DNA of 39,083 nt from a virus: positions 1 through 39,083 of the IMG/VR virus record IMGVR_UViG_3300032156_000036. One strand, written 5' to 3'. Positions 8,295-16,548 of the stretch are shown here, one piece after another. Both the position numbers and the translations under genes were made by a program. Below the pieces are notes generated by a model. It was not told the origin of the DNA, ran no database searches, and saw nothing but the letters and a program-made list of their open reading frames with translations. Numbering within the stretch: position 1 is the stretch's first letter; every line of letters begins with the position of its first letter.

Positions 8295-9802
8295 TAGACG
8301 ACCTCCAATTCGATTTAAGCCCGACACAGTACCAATTTGCCGTATCGGACGCTCATATCTGCATGCTGGTCGGCCCGATGGGAGAAGGCAAAACCTTCGC
8401 CGGGACTGTCGCCCTGATCGTTCATGCAGCTCGATGCGGGATCCCGATATTCGGGGCGCTCATCAGGGACACCCACACCAACATTCGCAAAAGCACGGCC
8501 AAGGACATGAAAGCCTATCTCGGAGAACACATCCAGTTCCGAGACCAGGAGCGAGAAGCCACCATAAAAACCGATCCCCCTGTTCACCTGGACTTATTCG
8601 GGATTGACGATCAAGCCTCTCTCAGCAAACTTCAAGGCCCACAGTACTCCATCATCTGGCTGGAGGAGCCGGCGCCGATCTACGAGAGGGCGAACGCAGG
8701 ACTTCCAAAGGAAGTGTTCATGATGGCTATTGCCAGGGCGGCGCGGCAGACCGGCACGAAGATGAGGGTGCAGATCACGCAGAATCCAGCAGACGAAAAT
8801 CACTGGACCGCCAAAGTCGCAGAGGAACCGGACGAGTATCTTACGGCAGAGGATGGAACAGTTATCTATAAAAAGCTGTTCAGAATACCAAGAGGTGAAA
8901 ATACCCACTTAAGCCCAATAGCCAGGGCGGCCAATATGGCAGCCTTCAAGGATGATCCGGGAAAATGGTCACGGTATGTTGAAGGGGTAGAAGCGGCCGT
9001 TCACATGGGGAAAAAAGTGACCACATCATACAACCCAAGAATTCATTTTTCAGACAAAATCCTCCCGGTCCTCAAAGGCGAGGCTTTGATGTTTTGGGAC
9101 GGATGGATGAACCCGACTTGTATCCTTGCACAGTATCGGCAGGTGGGAAATCTCGGAGAAGCCAGACAACTCGTGATCCACGATGTTTTGTACGACGAAG
9201 GTATCGGGACAAAGGAACTCATCCGAGAACAAGTCCAGCCGATGATGGCGAGTCCCAAGTGGAAAAACAAGGTCAGCCCTGAGGGATGGCGAGCCATTCT
9301 GGATCCCTCTATGGCTACCTCAGATCAGTCAAGCTCCAGGTCCTCCGCAAGAAGGGAAATCGAGAATAGCTTCGGGTGCCGGTGCGAACTCGGACCGGAC
9401 CGCTGGGAAGTCAGAAGGGAAACTGTCAATGAGCCGTTCAAGACCCTTATCGCTGATGGGATTCCAACGGTTATCCTGTCAAGAACCGCTGTCCGGTTGC
9501 ATAGAGCCTTAAAAGGCGGCTGGCATTACAAGACCGACAATAACGGGAACGTGATAGGAAACAAGCCTGTCCAGACCGACGAGCACTCGCATCCCGGCAA
9601 TGCCTGGAGCTATGGAGCAGCCATCTTATTTCCATACAATCCCATCCAGCGGATAAAGAACCAGGACAAAGAGAACCGCGCAAGAAGGGTTCTGAGTTAC
9701 GGTGGCCAGCATTGGAGACAAAAGCCGTCCGGTATCTATGCGCCGGAACGCCAATCGGGGGTAGTGATTCTACCTGGTAAAAATATCGCAAAGAACAAGT
9801 AA
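8291..9802 (+). CDS. terL: Terminase large subunit (packaging ATPase-nuclease)
   Basis: The 503-aa length is typical. N-terminal ATPase: Walker A is GPMGEGKT at 28-35; Walker B is SIIWLEE at 120-126, with the catalytic Glu within EE; the coupling motif QITQNPADENHW is at 161-172. C-terminal RNase H-like nuclease: candidate metal ligands are D270 in MFWDGW, D338 in AILDPS, and D430/H432/H434 in TDEHSHPGNAWSYG. It drives DNA into the prohead through the portal encoded at 10333 and cuts the concatemer. Its start overlaps the upstream stop (ATGA). The closing ~55 residues are basic and probably disordered. No intein or split is seen. Confidence 0.95.
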   Translation: MIDDLQFDLSPTQYQFAVSDAHICMLVGPMGEGKTFAGTVALIVHAARCGIPIFGALIRDTHTNIRKSTAKDMKAYLGEHIQFRDQEREATIKTDPPVHLDLFGIDDQASLSKLQGPQYSIIWLEEPAPIYERANAGLPKEVFMMAIARAARQTGTKMRVQITQNPADENHWTAKVAEEPDEYLTAEDGTVIYKKLFRIPRGENTHLSPIARAANMAAFKDDPGKWSRYVEGVEAAVHMGKKVTTSYNPRIHFSDKILPVLKGEALMFWDGWMNPTCILAQYRQVGNLGEARQLVIHDVLYDEGIGTKELIREQVQPMMASPKWKNKVSPEGWRAILDPSMATSDQSSSRSSARREIENSFGCRCELGPDRWEVRRETVNEPFKTLIADGIPTVILSRTAVRLHRALKGGWHYKTDNNGNVIGNKPVQTDEHSHPGNAWSYGAAILFPYNPIQRIKNQDKENRARRVLSYGGQHWRQKPSGIYAPERQSGVVILPGKNIAKNK

Positions 9803-9814
9803 GGAGGCACGATC

Positions 9815-10027
9815 ATGCCAGCAACCAGCAAAGCAATAAGACGCGCAACGGCGATTGCGGAGCACCATCCCGAGGAGCTTTATGGAAGAAACAAAAGCCT
9901 TCTCAACATGAGCAAGGGAGAACTTCACAAGTTCGCTTCGACGCCGGAGAAAGGATTGCCAGAAAAGAGTTCAAAGACGAGCCTCAGAAGCATTTACAAG
10001 AGGGGGAAAGCGAGAAAGTCCGCATGA
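9815..10027 (+). CDS. Small basic DUF3008-like protein
   Basis: This 70-aa protein has an AAGGAGG RBS eight bases before ATG. It begins MPATSKA and contains LLNMSKGELHKFASTPEKG followed by LPEK. That matches the short DUF3008 type ('MPAkSKaq...sMsekeL.eFAst..kgLPek'), found in many bacteria and phages, function unknown. The C-terminus is Lys/Arg-rich. It ends in an ATGA overlap with the next gene. Its position between terminase and portal is common for small phage genes. DNA or nucleic-acid contact is possible from the charge but is not shown. Confidence 0.7.
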   Translation: MPATSKAIRRATAIAEHHPEELYGRNKSLLNMSKGELHKFASTPEKGLPEKSSKTSLRSIYKRGKARKSA

Positions 10028-10320
10028 AATATGGCAAAAGGTATTGGGAGCTGAAAACCCCTAATCCGTTCGCAGAGGGTGGAGCCGAGGAAATATTCAA
10101 GTGTACGAAATGCGGTGGGGAAACATTTCCAGAGACCGGGTGGAACGGGGAACCGAAACCCCATGTTTGCTCAAAGGATTGTCAAATGGACCATGGAGAT
10201 GCTTCGACTGCCGTAAGCCGTCAGTTCATCGAGAACCTTGCAGCGATAAATTGGGCTGGTCACGAAATCAAACCGAAAGAAGTCCGAAGGAAGGGATCTA
10301 AAACGGTTTACGTGTTTTAG
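10024..10320 (+). CDS. Small zinc-finger protein
   Basis: This 98-aa protein has C27-x2-C30 and C49-x3-C53, with a nearby H57, suggesting one zinc site in a treble-clef or ribbon-like fold. The N-terminus is aromatic and basic (MKYGKRYWEL) and the C-terminus is a short basic strand. No family is recognised. It is translationally coupled to the DUF3008-like gene (ATGA) and ends TTTTAGGAGG, where the amber stop forms part of the portal gene's RBS. It might be a small head-assembly or nucleic-acid-binding factor; that is only positional inference. Confidence 0.65.
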   Translation: MKYGKRYWELKTPNPFAEGGAEEIFKCTKCGGETFPETGWNGEPKPHVCSKDCQMDHGDASTAVSRQFIENLAAINWAGHEIKPKEVRRKGSKTVYVF

Positions 10321-10332
10321 GAGGAAACGACA

Positions 10333-12366
10333 ATGGTTGGAGATGCCGCCAGAAAACAAGTGGAATATCTTGCGAAGCGAAAAAGCGAGATGGATAGGGC
10401 AATTGACAGTGATCTTCCTCCAGGCATGGACGTTAAAGAGCTTGAGGAAAGGACAGACGCCGCTCAAGCGTATGCCGGTGAAAACGAAAAGCATTTTGTA
10501 GACTACTGTCAGGACTGTATAGACAGCAGCCGAAAGGCCCACGAGGAGATCAGGACAACCTGGGCCGCAGCTTATGACACATTCAAAGAGAGGGAACCAG
10601 CGAATTACGGAAACAAAGAGGAGTGGCAATCTCGAATTGTCCTCCCGCGACCTTTCCAGACTGTCATGTACGGGGCTTCTGCCGTTAAAAAGGCCTTCAA
10701 CCCGAACTTTCTGAAGATCGAGAACAAGAGAACTCCTGAGGCAGCAGAATTCTGGCAAAGAATAGCGGCTGTGGCCTTTGACAGCGCTCACGCGAATTTT
10801 CCAGTTCAATTCACAGATGCCACTGTAATGGCTCTGGCGGTTGGGATGAGCGAGGAAATGATTCCGAGGTGGATTCCTGGGAAAGGGCTAGAAATCGCCC
10901 TTGTCGAACCATGGAAGATCCACCGGGACCTGGACACAGGGCCGAGAGATCCTCAGTCGGGGATGTTTTGGATCCACCAGGAATGGCTCGATTACTGGCT
11001 TTTGAAAAGAGGGGAACAGGACGGCCGGTATGAGAACGTAGACCGGGCGAAGGATATTTCCTCTGAACTACCAGACGATCCTTTCATGACGAGAGAGGCC
11101 GTTGCTGACAGGAAAGACCAAATCTGGAATATCGGTGATTCTAAATTCAGAAGTCTGATTTTGACCTCTGAATTTTTCGGGATTGTTCTGGCGCCGGGTG
11201 GTGAAATGCTTCTTCCAAGCGCCACCTTCACTATTTCGGGCGGAAGGGTGATATCAAAACCGAAACCGGTCCCTTACGGATCCCTGCGATGGCCTGGAGT
11301 TAGCTACTCTCCTTTGCCTGATATTCTCAGGCATGGCGGGAGAGGACTCCTCCAGGGGGTGATCAGCGTTTGGAACGCGATGAATACCGTTATGTGCCTT
11401 CACATGGACAACCTGATCTGGGTGGTGAACCCGATGACGGAGATAAACACCGATCGCCTGGTGGATCCACACGATGCGGCAACATGGCCAGGTAAGGAAT
11501 TCCAGACAAGAGAAGGAGCGCACGGTGAGCCCTCAGTGAGGTCGGTCGAAAGAAATTCAAGGACAAATGAAGTCATTGCAAACATTCAGTTCCTGGATCA
11601 GTCCTACTATCGGGGCTCCTTCGTGCCCGAGAATGTCCAGGGGCTCCCTGGATGGAGGCAGGACATGACTTTCAGAGAAGCATCCATGAATTTGAACCAG
11701 AGCATGAGCGTGTATGCGTTGCTCGGTGAAAATCTTGAGCTTGGAGCGAAGCAAGCTTCCATGGCTTGTCTTGACGTTGTCAGGTCGTTTGCCACTTGGG
11801 ATGATTACAGCCGGATGCTTACCGTTGAGGAGATTGAAAGGTTCAAGGGATCGCTCGGATTTGGCCCGAGTCCTGACAATGAGCTTGGGGTACAGGGGGT
11901 TCCTCCGATAGCAGGGGAACTGAGCATCTCCGGTATAGAGGCACTCTTGAAAGAGAACGAGGCCATGGAAGTCATCAGGAATGTCTTGGTTCCCCTCTCC
12001 CAAAACCCACGGTTTGGCCGATACATCAAAGCGTACCCGATCCTTTCGGCTATCGAGAAGCGCACAGCAATCAAAGACGAAGACATGATTGCCACTCCGG
12101 CAGAAGCGAAGCAGATAGACCAGATGGAGTCAAAGGCTCTTGCTGCAGCACAGGAGAGACAAGCGAAAACCGTTGACCTCCAGGAGGCTCTGGGAATTGC
12201 CGATTTGATGAAAAAGCTTTCCGAAGTGGAAAAGCTTGGCAAAGAAAACATGAAAATGATGCAGGAGACAAAGGCCATGATAGACGCAGGCAGGGGTGGA
12301 CTTTTGGCCCCTCCTGGGCGCGGTTCTCAGGAGGGCGGTAAAAAATCCTTGCAAAACGGCGAATAA
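10333..12366 (+). CDS. Portal protein (head-tail connector)
   Basis: At 677 aa this is large, in the range of podovirus-type portals. The N-terminal part has helical acidic segments, then a WQSRIVLPRPFQTVMYGASAV stretch typical of portal wings. Central residues about 300-350 (SLRWPGVSYSPLPDILRHGG, RGLLQGVISVWNAMNTVMCL) match the conserved portal core and stem: 'G.s.....d......N...d'. The C-terminal ~120 residues are a coiled coil ending in a Gly/Lys-rich tail, which may face the capsid interior. It forms the dodecameric channel to which TerL docks. The gene order TerL - portal - scaffold - capsid supports the call. RBS is AGGAGG. Confidence 0.88.
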   Translation: MVGDAARKQVEYLAKRKSEMDRAIDSDLPPGMDVKELEERTDAAQAYAGENEKHFVDYCQDCIDSSRKAHEEIRTTWAAAYDTFKEREPANYGNKEEWQSRIVLPRPFQTVMYGASAVKKAFNPNFLKIENKRTPEAAEFWQRIAAVAFDSAHANFPVQFTDATVMALAVGMSEEMIPRWIPGKGLEIALVEPWKIHRDLDTGPRDPQSGMFWIHQEWLDYWLLKRGEQDGRYENVDRAKDISSELPDDPFMTREAVADRKDQIWNIGDSKFRSLILTSEFFGIVLAPGGEMLLPSATFTISGGRVISKPKPVPYGSLRWPGVSYSPLPDILRHGGRGLLQGVISVWNAMNTVMCLHMDNLIWVVNPMTEINTDRLVDPHDAATWPGKEFQTREGAHGEPSVRSVERNSRTNEVIANIQFLDQSYYRGSFVPENVQGLPGWRQDMTFREASMNLNQSMSVYALLGENLELGAKQASMACLDVVRSFATWDDYSRMLTVEEIERFKGSLGFGPSPDNELGVQGVPPIAGELSISGIEALLKENEAMEVIRNVLVPLSQNPRFGRYIKAYPILSAIEKRTAIKDEDMIATPAEAKQIDQMESKALAAAQERQAKTVDLQEALGIADLMKKLSEVEKLGKENMKMMQETKAMIDAGRGGLLAPPGRGSQEGGKKSLQNGE

Positions 12367-12384
12367 TGTGGACTTAGGTGGTTT

Positions 12385-12690
12385 ATGGAAAAAGGTCATC
12401 CGGTTGATATCGTTACAGGGAAGCCACGGAAAGATGAGCAGTCTGAAGGAGAACAAGCAAAAGACCTTGAACTCCAGGCGAAGGCTCGTTTTGCCGGTAT
12501 CGCAGAAACCACAGCTGGAATGTTGCTTCTCCAGGAGGTCGAGGCGTGCTTGATCCGAAGGGTAGTGCAGCTGATGGCAGAAAACGACGAGTGCAAAGCC
12601 TACGTCAACCTGTTGACCACGTTGGGCTACAAGCAAGATGCCGGGAGGAAGGCAGTTGAGCAGTTAACAAAACGATTAAAACTACAGTAA
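12385..12690 (+). CDS. Small helical protein between portal and scaffold
   Basis: The protein has 101 aa with RBS AGGTGG, three bases before ATG. An acidic/basic N-terminal third is followed by predicted helices ETTAGMLLLQEVEACLIRRV and AYVNLLTTLGYKQDAGRKAV. No cysteine motif, signal or membrane segment is present. No family is recognised. Placement directly between portal and scaffold suggests a head-assembly role, such as portal-scaffold adaptor, but nothing in the sequence proves it. Confidence 0.65.
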   Translation: MEKGHPVDIVTGKPRKDEQSEGEQAKDLELQAKARFAGIAETTAGMLLLQEVEACLIRRVVQLMAENDECKAYVNLLTTLGYKQDAGRKAVEQLTKRLKLQ

Positions 12691-12700
12691 AGGGGGATTT

Positions 12701-13639
12701 ATGCCGGGAGAAAGCTCTCAGGAGCAGCTTGACAGTCTGGATCAGATCATTGATGCCGATGTAGAGGACAGAAAGAAGGAACTGGCAGCTTCATTCGATG
12801 ATGAAGCCGCAATAAAGAACCTTCCCGCGGAGGCTGAAAAATCTGAAACGGAAAAAGTAGCAGCCAAAGAGACGCCAGGGGACCAAAAACCTGCGGAGAA
12901 GGTACTCCCTGATGGCAAAACTGACGAAAAGTATGCAGGTCTACAAAGAACGATTGCCAAGAAGGACACCGAGATATCCGACCTCAAAACGAAGCTCACA
13001 GAAAGAGAGCAGGGCGAACAGAGGAAGGCGAAGCTCAAGGAAGTTGACGGCCTATTTGATAAGTACTTGGTAGATCGTGCCTTGGTGACCATGAAACAGA
13101 TCGGAGAAGTAGCCGAAGACGATCCGGCTTACGACACAAAAGTCGCCGGCATACGCGCCAGGGAGCTTGCCGATATCCGTAGATGGGAAAGGGATCATCC
13201 CGATGTTTTTGGGAACTTCGTGGAGAAAAAGGAAGTCCAGCCACCTGTTGAAAAGCCAGATGAAAAAATCGCTGCTGAAACCGCAGAGGAAAAAGCAGGT
13301 CTGGTGAGTTTTTGCGAGAAAACGCTTGTGGCGGCTGGATATGAGGCCAACGATCCGGTGTTCGGTTTTTTTGCAAGCCGCGCCCCCGTAAAGGACGAAA
13401 AAGGCGGCAGCGAATTAACTTTCGAGCAACAGGTCGAATGGGCACTCGGAAAAACCAAAGACCATTACGCTTCCGTAAAACAGAAATTTTCCGTGGAAGC
13501 AGGCGTCAAACGGCAAGCCCAAAATATCCCGTTGGGCAAAGGTACTGTGACAACTCCAGTCAAAACTGGCGTCGAGTCAGATAGGCCGGTCACCATTGAC
13601 GATGCTTTACAGGAAGTTCGCCGGGAGCGCACCTTGTAA
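12701..13639 (+). CDS. Capsid scaffolding protein
   Basis: The 312-aa protein is strongly charged and almost entirely helical. It is rich in Glu, Lys, Asp and Ala and poor in aromatics over the first ~110 residues. A coiled coil (LQRTIAKKDTEISDLKTKLT) lies near 85-104. The C-terminal third contains KQKFSVEAGVKRQ and a short basic end, the kind of region that contacts the capsid protein. No serine-protease triad is evident, so this looks like a scaffold without a fused protease. It lies immediately before the major capsid gene, 12 bases away, where scaffolds are expected. RBS is AAGGGGG. Confidence 0.85.
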   Translation: MPGESSQEQLDSLDQIIDADVEDRKKELAASFDDEAAIKNLPAEAEKSETEKVAAKETPGDQKPAEKVLPDGKTDEKYAGLQRTIAKKDTEISDLKTKLTEREQGEQRKAKLKEVDGLFDKYLVDRALVTMKQIGEVAEDDPAYDTKVAGIRARELADIRRWERDHPDVFGNFVEKKEVQPPVEKPDEKIAAETAEEKAGLVSFCEKTLVAAGYEANDPVFGFFASRAPVKDEKGGSELTFEQQVEWALGKTKDHYASVKQKFSVEAGVKRQAQNIPLGKGTVTTPVKTGVESDRPVTIDDALQEVRRERTL

Positions 13640-13651
13640 GGAGGGTGTTCC

Positions 13652-14617
13652 ATGGGTGCTACTTTTACTTGGACTTATGACGCCACGAGTGGCGTTTACA
13701 AAAATCATCAGCTCTCTGGCCAGCTCCTGAAGGTGGCAGCACGCGAATGGAAGTTCGTGCAGTTCACCGAGAAGGAGAAGGCCTTCGGAGCCCACAAGGG
13801 TGAGAGCATCACTCTTGTCTATTACAAACCTCTTTCCGACCCCACCACCTCTCAGCTGACGGAAGATATCCGGATCCCCATCGATCAACTGACCATGGGG
13901 AAACAGACCATCACGATCAAGGAATGGGGGCGTGGCGTTGAGTTCACCTCCCTGGCCGATGACCTCTCCGTGTTCTCTCCGCGAGATGGCGCCCAAAAGG
14001 GCCTTGTCGACCAGATGAAGCAAGCCATGGACGTGGCCGCTTCAGATCAGTTCATGGGAACTGACGCGAAAGTCTGTTTCATCCCGACCTCCCTCACGGG
14101 CGGCACCTGGGACACGGATGGAACTCCGTCAACCACAGCAACGGTCAACATCACCAAAAACCACATCTCCGCGATCCGCGACTACATGGCCAAAGACCTC
14201 CACATTCCTTTCTACTCAGGGGATACCTGGGTGGGCCTCCTTTCCACGAAGGCCTTGAGAGGGCTGAAGGACGATAAGGTCCTGGAGTCCTGGAACATGT
14301 ACCTGCAGAAGGGTGACTTCCTTTACAGGGGCGAAGTGGGGATGGTGGAGAATGTCCGCTTCGTTGAAGTCACGAACGATGCGGCCCTGTCCAACTCCAT
14401 AGGCTCCGGAAACATTCTCGGAGAAGGGGTCATCTTCGGAGAAGACGCGGTAGCCAGGATCGAGGTGGAATTCCCGCACCTCAGGGCGGACATGAACTAT
14501 CAAGGGGATTTCGGGAGACGCAAGGCTGTCGCCTGGTACGGGACAGTCGCTTTCGGAGTCAAATTCCCGACCGCAACTGATCGGGAAGCAAGAATCGTCA
14601 AGATCGTCTCCCAATAA
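13652..14617 (+). CDS. Major capsid protein, HK97 fold (N4 gp56-like)
   Basis: The 321-aa protein has RBS AAGGAGGG. The pattern of a short N-arm, then EKEKAFGAHKGESITL (E-loop region), DQLTMGKQTITIKEWGRGVE, a helical MKQAMDVAASDQFMG spine and a closing MNYQGDFGRRKAVAWYGTVA, followed by REARIVKI, is that of HK97-fold capsid proteins. It is most like the N4 gp56 type. There is no long N-terminal delta domain, which fits a separate scaffold gene upstream. It would build the icosahedral shell around the portal. Aromatic, low-Lys surfaces and ordinary codon use suggest high expression. The family subtype is less certain than the fold. Confidence 0.88.
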   Translation: MGATFTWTYDATSGVYKNHQLSGQLLKVAAREWKFVQFTEKEKAFGAHKGESITLVYYKPLSDPTTSQLTEDIRIPIDQLTMGKQTITIKEWGRGVEFTSLADDLSVFSPRDGAQKGLVDQMKQAMDVAASDQFMGTDAKVCFIPTSLTGGTWDTDGTPSTTATVNITKNHISAIRDYMAKDLHIPFYSGDTWVGLLSTKALRGLKDDKVLESWNMYLQKGDFLYRGEVGMVENVRFVEVTNDAALSNSIGSGNILGEGVIFGEDAVARIEVEFPHLRADMNYQGDFGRRKAVAWYGTVAFGVKFPTATDREARIVKIVSQ

Positions 14618-14656
14618 GACGATGATGACGTAGCCTAAGGAGGAGGTAAATAGGCC

Positions 14657-15136
14657 ATGTTGAGACATGCTGAACCGAATGCTTTGCAGTTCGTCTACTT
14701 CGGCACTGCCGCATCGTGCGTGAACGGTGCTATCAACCTTTCCGGGTATGCAACGGGCGATCTCGGGAGTTTCATGGCTCCGTACAAATGCGAGGTCGTT
14801 GAGGCCCAGGCTGCGGTTAAGACCGCTTTCGTGGGTGCTTCGATCTCCAGTGCGAAGATCAAGATGGACAAAAGGGTAAACTGCGGTTCGGACACCAACC
14901 GCGGTGACGGCGATGTTGCCGAAATAAACTTTGGCGTCACGGGCGCGTCATTACAGGGCGCGTGCGTGTACGACCTTGCTGGCCAAGGTGTCATGCTTGA
15001 ACCCGGCCAGGAGGTCGTTGTCGAAAATATGTACAACGGTGCGGGTATCACCGCTGGCGGTATCTGGCCCATGCTCGCTGTCAGGGTTATGCCCGAGGTG
15101 AGGGCCAACCTGTCCCGAATGAAAGAGACGACTTAA
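14657..15136 (+). CDS. Head decoration or minor head protein
   Basis: This 159-aa, Gly/Ala/Val-rich, beta-type protein is preceded by a very strong RBS (AAGGAGGAGG). Such strength right after the major capsid gene suggests abundant product. The fold looks like a beta-sandwich, with alternating hydrophobics through EVVEAQAAVKTAFVGASISS and VMLEPGQEVVVENMYNGAGI. Three cysteines are present, with no metal motif. A capsid decoration or cement protein is the most likely role, inferred from position and composition. A head-closure protein is the main alternative. Confidence 0.6.
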   Translation: MLRHAEPNALQFVYFGTAASCVNGAINLSGYATGDLGSFMAPYKCEVVEAQAAVKTAFVGASISSAKIKMDKRVNCGSDTNRGDGDVAEINFGVTGASLQGACVYDLAGQGVMLEPGQEVVVENMYNGAGITAGGIWPMLAVRVMPEVRANLSRMKETT

Positions 15137-15164
15137 ACCCTTTTCCAGCAGTGAGGAGTGATCC

Positions 15165-15527
15165 ATGCCTGATTTAACCGCTAGCAATGTGACGGTCACT
15201 CTGGGGCAACGCAACATAGAGCATCGTCCAGGAATGCTGAGAAGGGTTTTCCCAGACTTGACTTTCGGTAATGGCGCCCTGACGTATCCGGCTGGTGGGA
15301 TCCCGCTACCCGCCAAAGAGCAGTTTGGCTTTCTCAAGCAAATTGTATACGGGGTAGCTGAACCGGCGATTGACGCTTATGTGTACAAGTACGATCGAAC
15401 GAACCATAAGCTTCTGATCTACCGGGGCGGATCGCCAACGGCCCCCCCAACTCTGACACCTTTGGTGGAAATCACCGCGGTGGCTATTGCGTCCACAGTC
15501 GTAAGGATGCAATTCGTCGGGGAGTAA
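15165..15527 (+). CDS. Small structural protein after the capsid genes
   Basis: The 120-aa protein has a GAGGAG RBS. It opens MPDLTASNVTVTLGQRNIEH, a strand-rich start often seen in small virion proteins encoded downstream of N4 gp56-type capsids. It contains FGNGALTYPAGGIPLP and ends in short beta strands (VEITAVAIASTVVRMQFVGE). No enzymatic motif is present. It is probably a second head or head-completion protein; the specific role is unknown. Confidence 0.65.
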   Translation: MPDLTASNVTVTLGQRNIEHRPGMLRRVFPDLTFGNGALTYPAGGIPLPAKEQFGFLKQIVYGVAEPAIDAYVYKYDRTNHKLLIYRGGSPTAPPTLTPLVEITAVAIASTVVRMQFVGE

Positions 15528-15546
15528 CAAGAACCCTGGAGAACTA

Positions 15547-15590
15547 GATTGGAGGGCAGGTTTCTACTGCCCTCCAATCCGAATTGGAGG
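15547..15590 (+). promoter_or_regulatory. Perfect 13-bp hairpin with an alternative pairing to the next RBS
   Basis: GATTGGAGGGCAG (15547-15559) is the exact reverse complement of CTGCCCTCCAATC (15567-15579), with a 7-base loop. No T-run follows, so it is not a standard intrinsic terminator. The 3' arm's CCTCCAAT (15571-15578) can instead pair with ATTGGAGG (15583-15590), the RBS of the gene starting at 15595, across a 4-base loop. The two structures exclude each other: the long stem frees the RBS and the short one hides it. This is the only clear gap between the head and neck genes, so it may be a translational switch, an RNA-processing site or a partial terminator. Confidence 0.6.
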
Positions 15591-15594
15591 TTGT

Positions 15595-16170
15595 ATGCAA
15601 GTCCTGTATGTACAGGAAAAAGACGGATTCGATGAACAAGGCAAGCTGAAGAAAAAAGAAAAGAAGATTTTTGTCGTCAGGTCGTGGAGCGACTCCAGTG
15701 GTGCAGCGATCTACCTGCACGGAAATGGTATCTACGGGTACAAAGACGGTTCCCCAATCAGGAAGCCTGAGGAGTTCAACATCATAGGAAATGATCTTCA
15801 AAGGGAGCAGGCACTCGGCTGGTGGGAAAGAAAGGGGAAAAAGTTCTCGGAAGAATACTGGAGCAAAAAGAAGGAGGCCGAAAGGACTGCCCTTCTTTCG
15901 AGTTCTCCGGATGCTGTCAATGTCGGAATGAATACGCTTGACGCAGCCCTCTACGCACGACGACCAGCGGCAAAAAGGGCGAATAGCCTGTTCAGCGAGC
16001 CCATGCATTGGTGGGAATTTGGTTGGACCCTCCGACCTCCTTGGTGGGGATATCTTGTGAAAGCTGAAGATGCCAACTGGTATTACCGCTTGGCTAATCC
16101 GGAAACGGTTGGCCTCAAAGCAGAAGCGGTAAAACCAGAAGCAGAATCTGGGGGCGACTCCACGGAGTGA
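15595..16170 (+). CDS. Hypothetical neck-region protein, Trp-rich
   Basis: The protein has 191 aa with RBS TTGGAGG, four bases before ATG and inside the alternative hairpin. A Lys/Asp-rich beginning leads to GAAIYLHGNGIYGYKDGSPI (strand-turn-strand) and a helical charged middle. Near residues 139-157 there is a striking Trp cluster (MHWWEFGWTLRPPWWGYLV). The C-terminal tail is acidic and probably disordered. No family is recognised. It is placed between the head proteins and the tail-tube genes, so a connector or virion accessory role is plausible. Clustered tryptophans could insert into a membrane or pack against another virion protein; this is speculative. Confidence 0.65.
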   Translation: MQVLYVQEKDGFDEQGKLKKKEKKIFVVRSWSDSSGAAIYLHGNGIYGYKDGSPIRKPEEFNIIGNDLQREQALGWWERKGKKFSEEYWSKKKEAERTALLSSSPDAVNVGMNTLDAALYARRPAAKRANSLFSEPMHWWEFGWTLRPPWWGYLVKAEDANWYYRLANPETVGLKAEAVKPEAESGGDSTE

Positions 16171-16180
16171 TTGATCCTGA

Positions 16181-16202
16181 GAGCCGCCTAAAGGGGCGGT
16201 TC
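16181..16202 (+). promoter_or_regulatory. Hairpin overlapping the RBS of the second zinc-ribbon gene
   Basis: GAGCCGCC (16181-16188) pairs with GGCGGTTC (16195-16202) with one G-U pair and a 6-base loop. The only purine-rich RBS candidate (AAAGGGG, 16190-16196) lies in the loop and upper stem, and the ATG follows two bases after the structure. Translation of the gene at 16204 should therefore be weak or conditional. No T-run follows. Confidence 0.5.
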
Positions 16203-16203
16203 A

Positions 16204-16542
16204 ATGGCAGGTCCTATCGTAGATATCCCGGTCCACGTTTGCCGCGTGCGCAGGTGTCGGACTATTTGGTTGGCAGATCCTAACATTTGGGAGAACGTGG
16301 AAGTTTGCCCCAAGTGTGGAGGAATCGGAACCCACCTAACTGACCATGACTTTGACATATCCGGCAAAGGATTGGACTCCGATGGGTATACCCCACCTCC
16401 TTTAATCCCCACCCGCATCAGATTTGTAACAATCGAACAACCGAATTGCTTGGAGCTTAATTTAGAAATCCTGTCCGGCACAGTGAACGAAGGCGGCGTG
16501 TCCAGTTTCTGGAATGAGGACTTTTCAGCCTGTCCGACATAG
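16204..16542 (+). CDS. Zinc-ribbon virion-associated protein (paralogue of 6322)
   Basis: The 112-aa protein is clearly related to the N-terminus of the gene at 6322: both begin M-x-GPI-x-DIPVHVCR, have C13-x4-C18, a WLADP segment, a second CP-x-CG (C35/C38 here), and then R-x-R-[FY]-VT-[IV]. Here the protein ends in TAG soon after the ribbon. The TAG (16540-16542) is followed in the same frame by GGG ATC and the ATG of the 546-aa gene. The amber thus separates a ribbon module from a beta-rich protein that the other copy would carry fused. TAGGGGAT also serves as the next gene's RBS. Translation may be restrained by the hairpin at 16181. Confidence 0.75.
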   Translation: MAGPIVDIPVHVCRVRRCRTIWLADPNIWENVEVCPKCGGIGTHLTDHDFDISGKGLDSDGYTPPPLIPTRIRFVTIEQPNCLELNLEILSGTVNEGGVSSFWNEDFSACPT

Positions 16543-16548
16543 GGGATC

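Noticed and set aside
15547-15579. Intrinsic terminator at the 13-bp hairpin
   Set aside because: No U-tract after the stem and the next gene's RBS begins within a few bases; a regulatory or processing structure fits better.
16540-16542. Phage-wide amber recoding to explain the in-frame TAG
   Set aside because: TAG ends several clear genes at sensible points (7269, 10320, 23051, 26306, 27615), so the standard code is in use.
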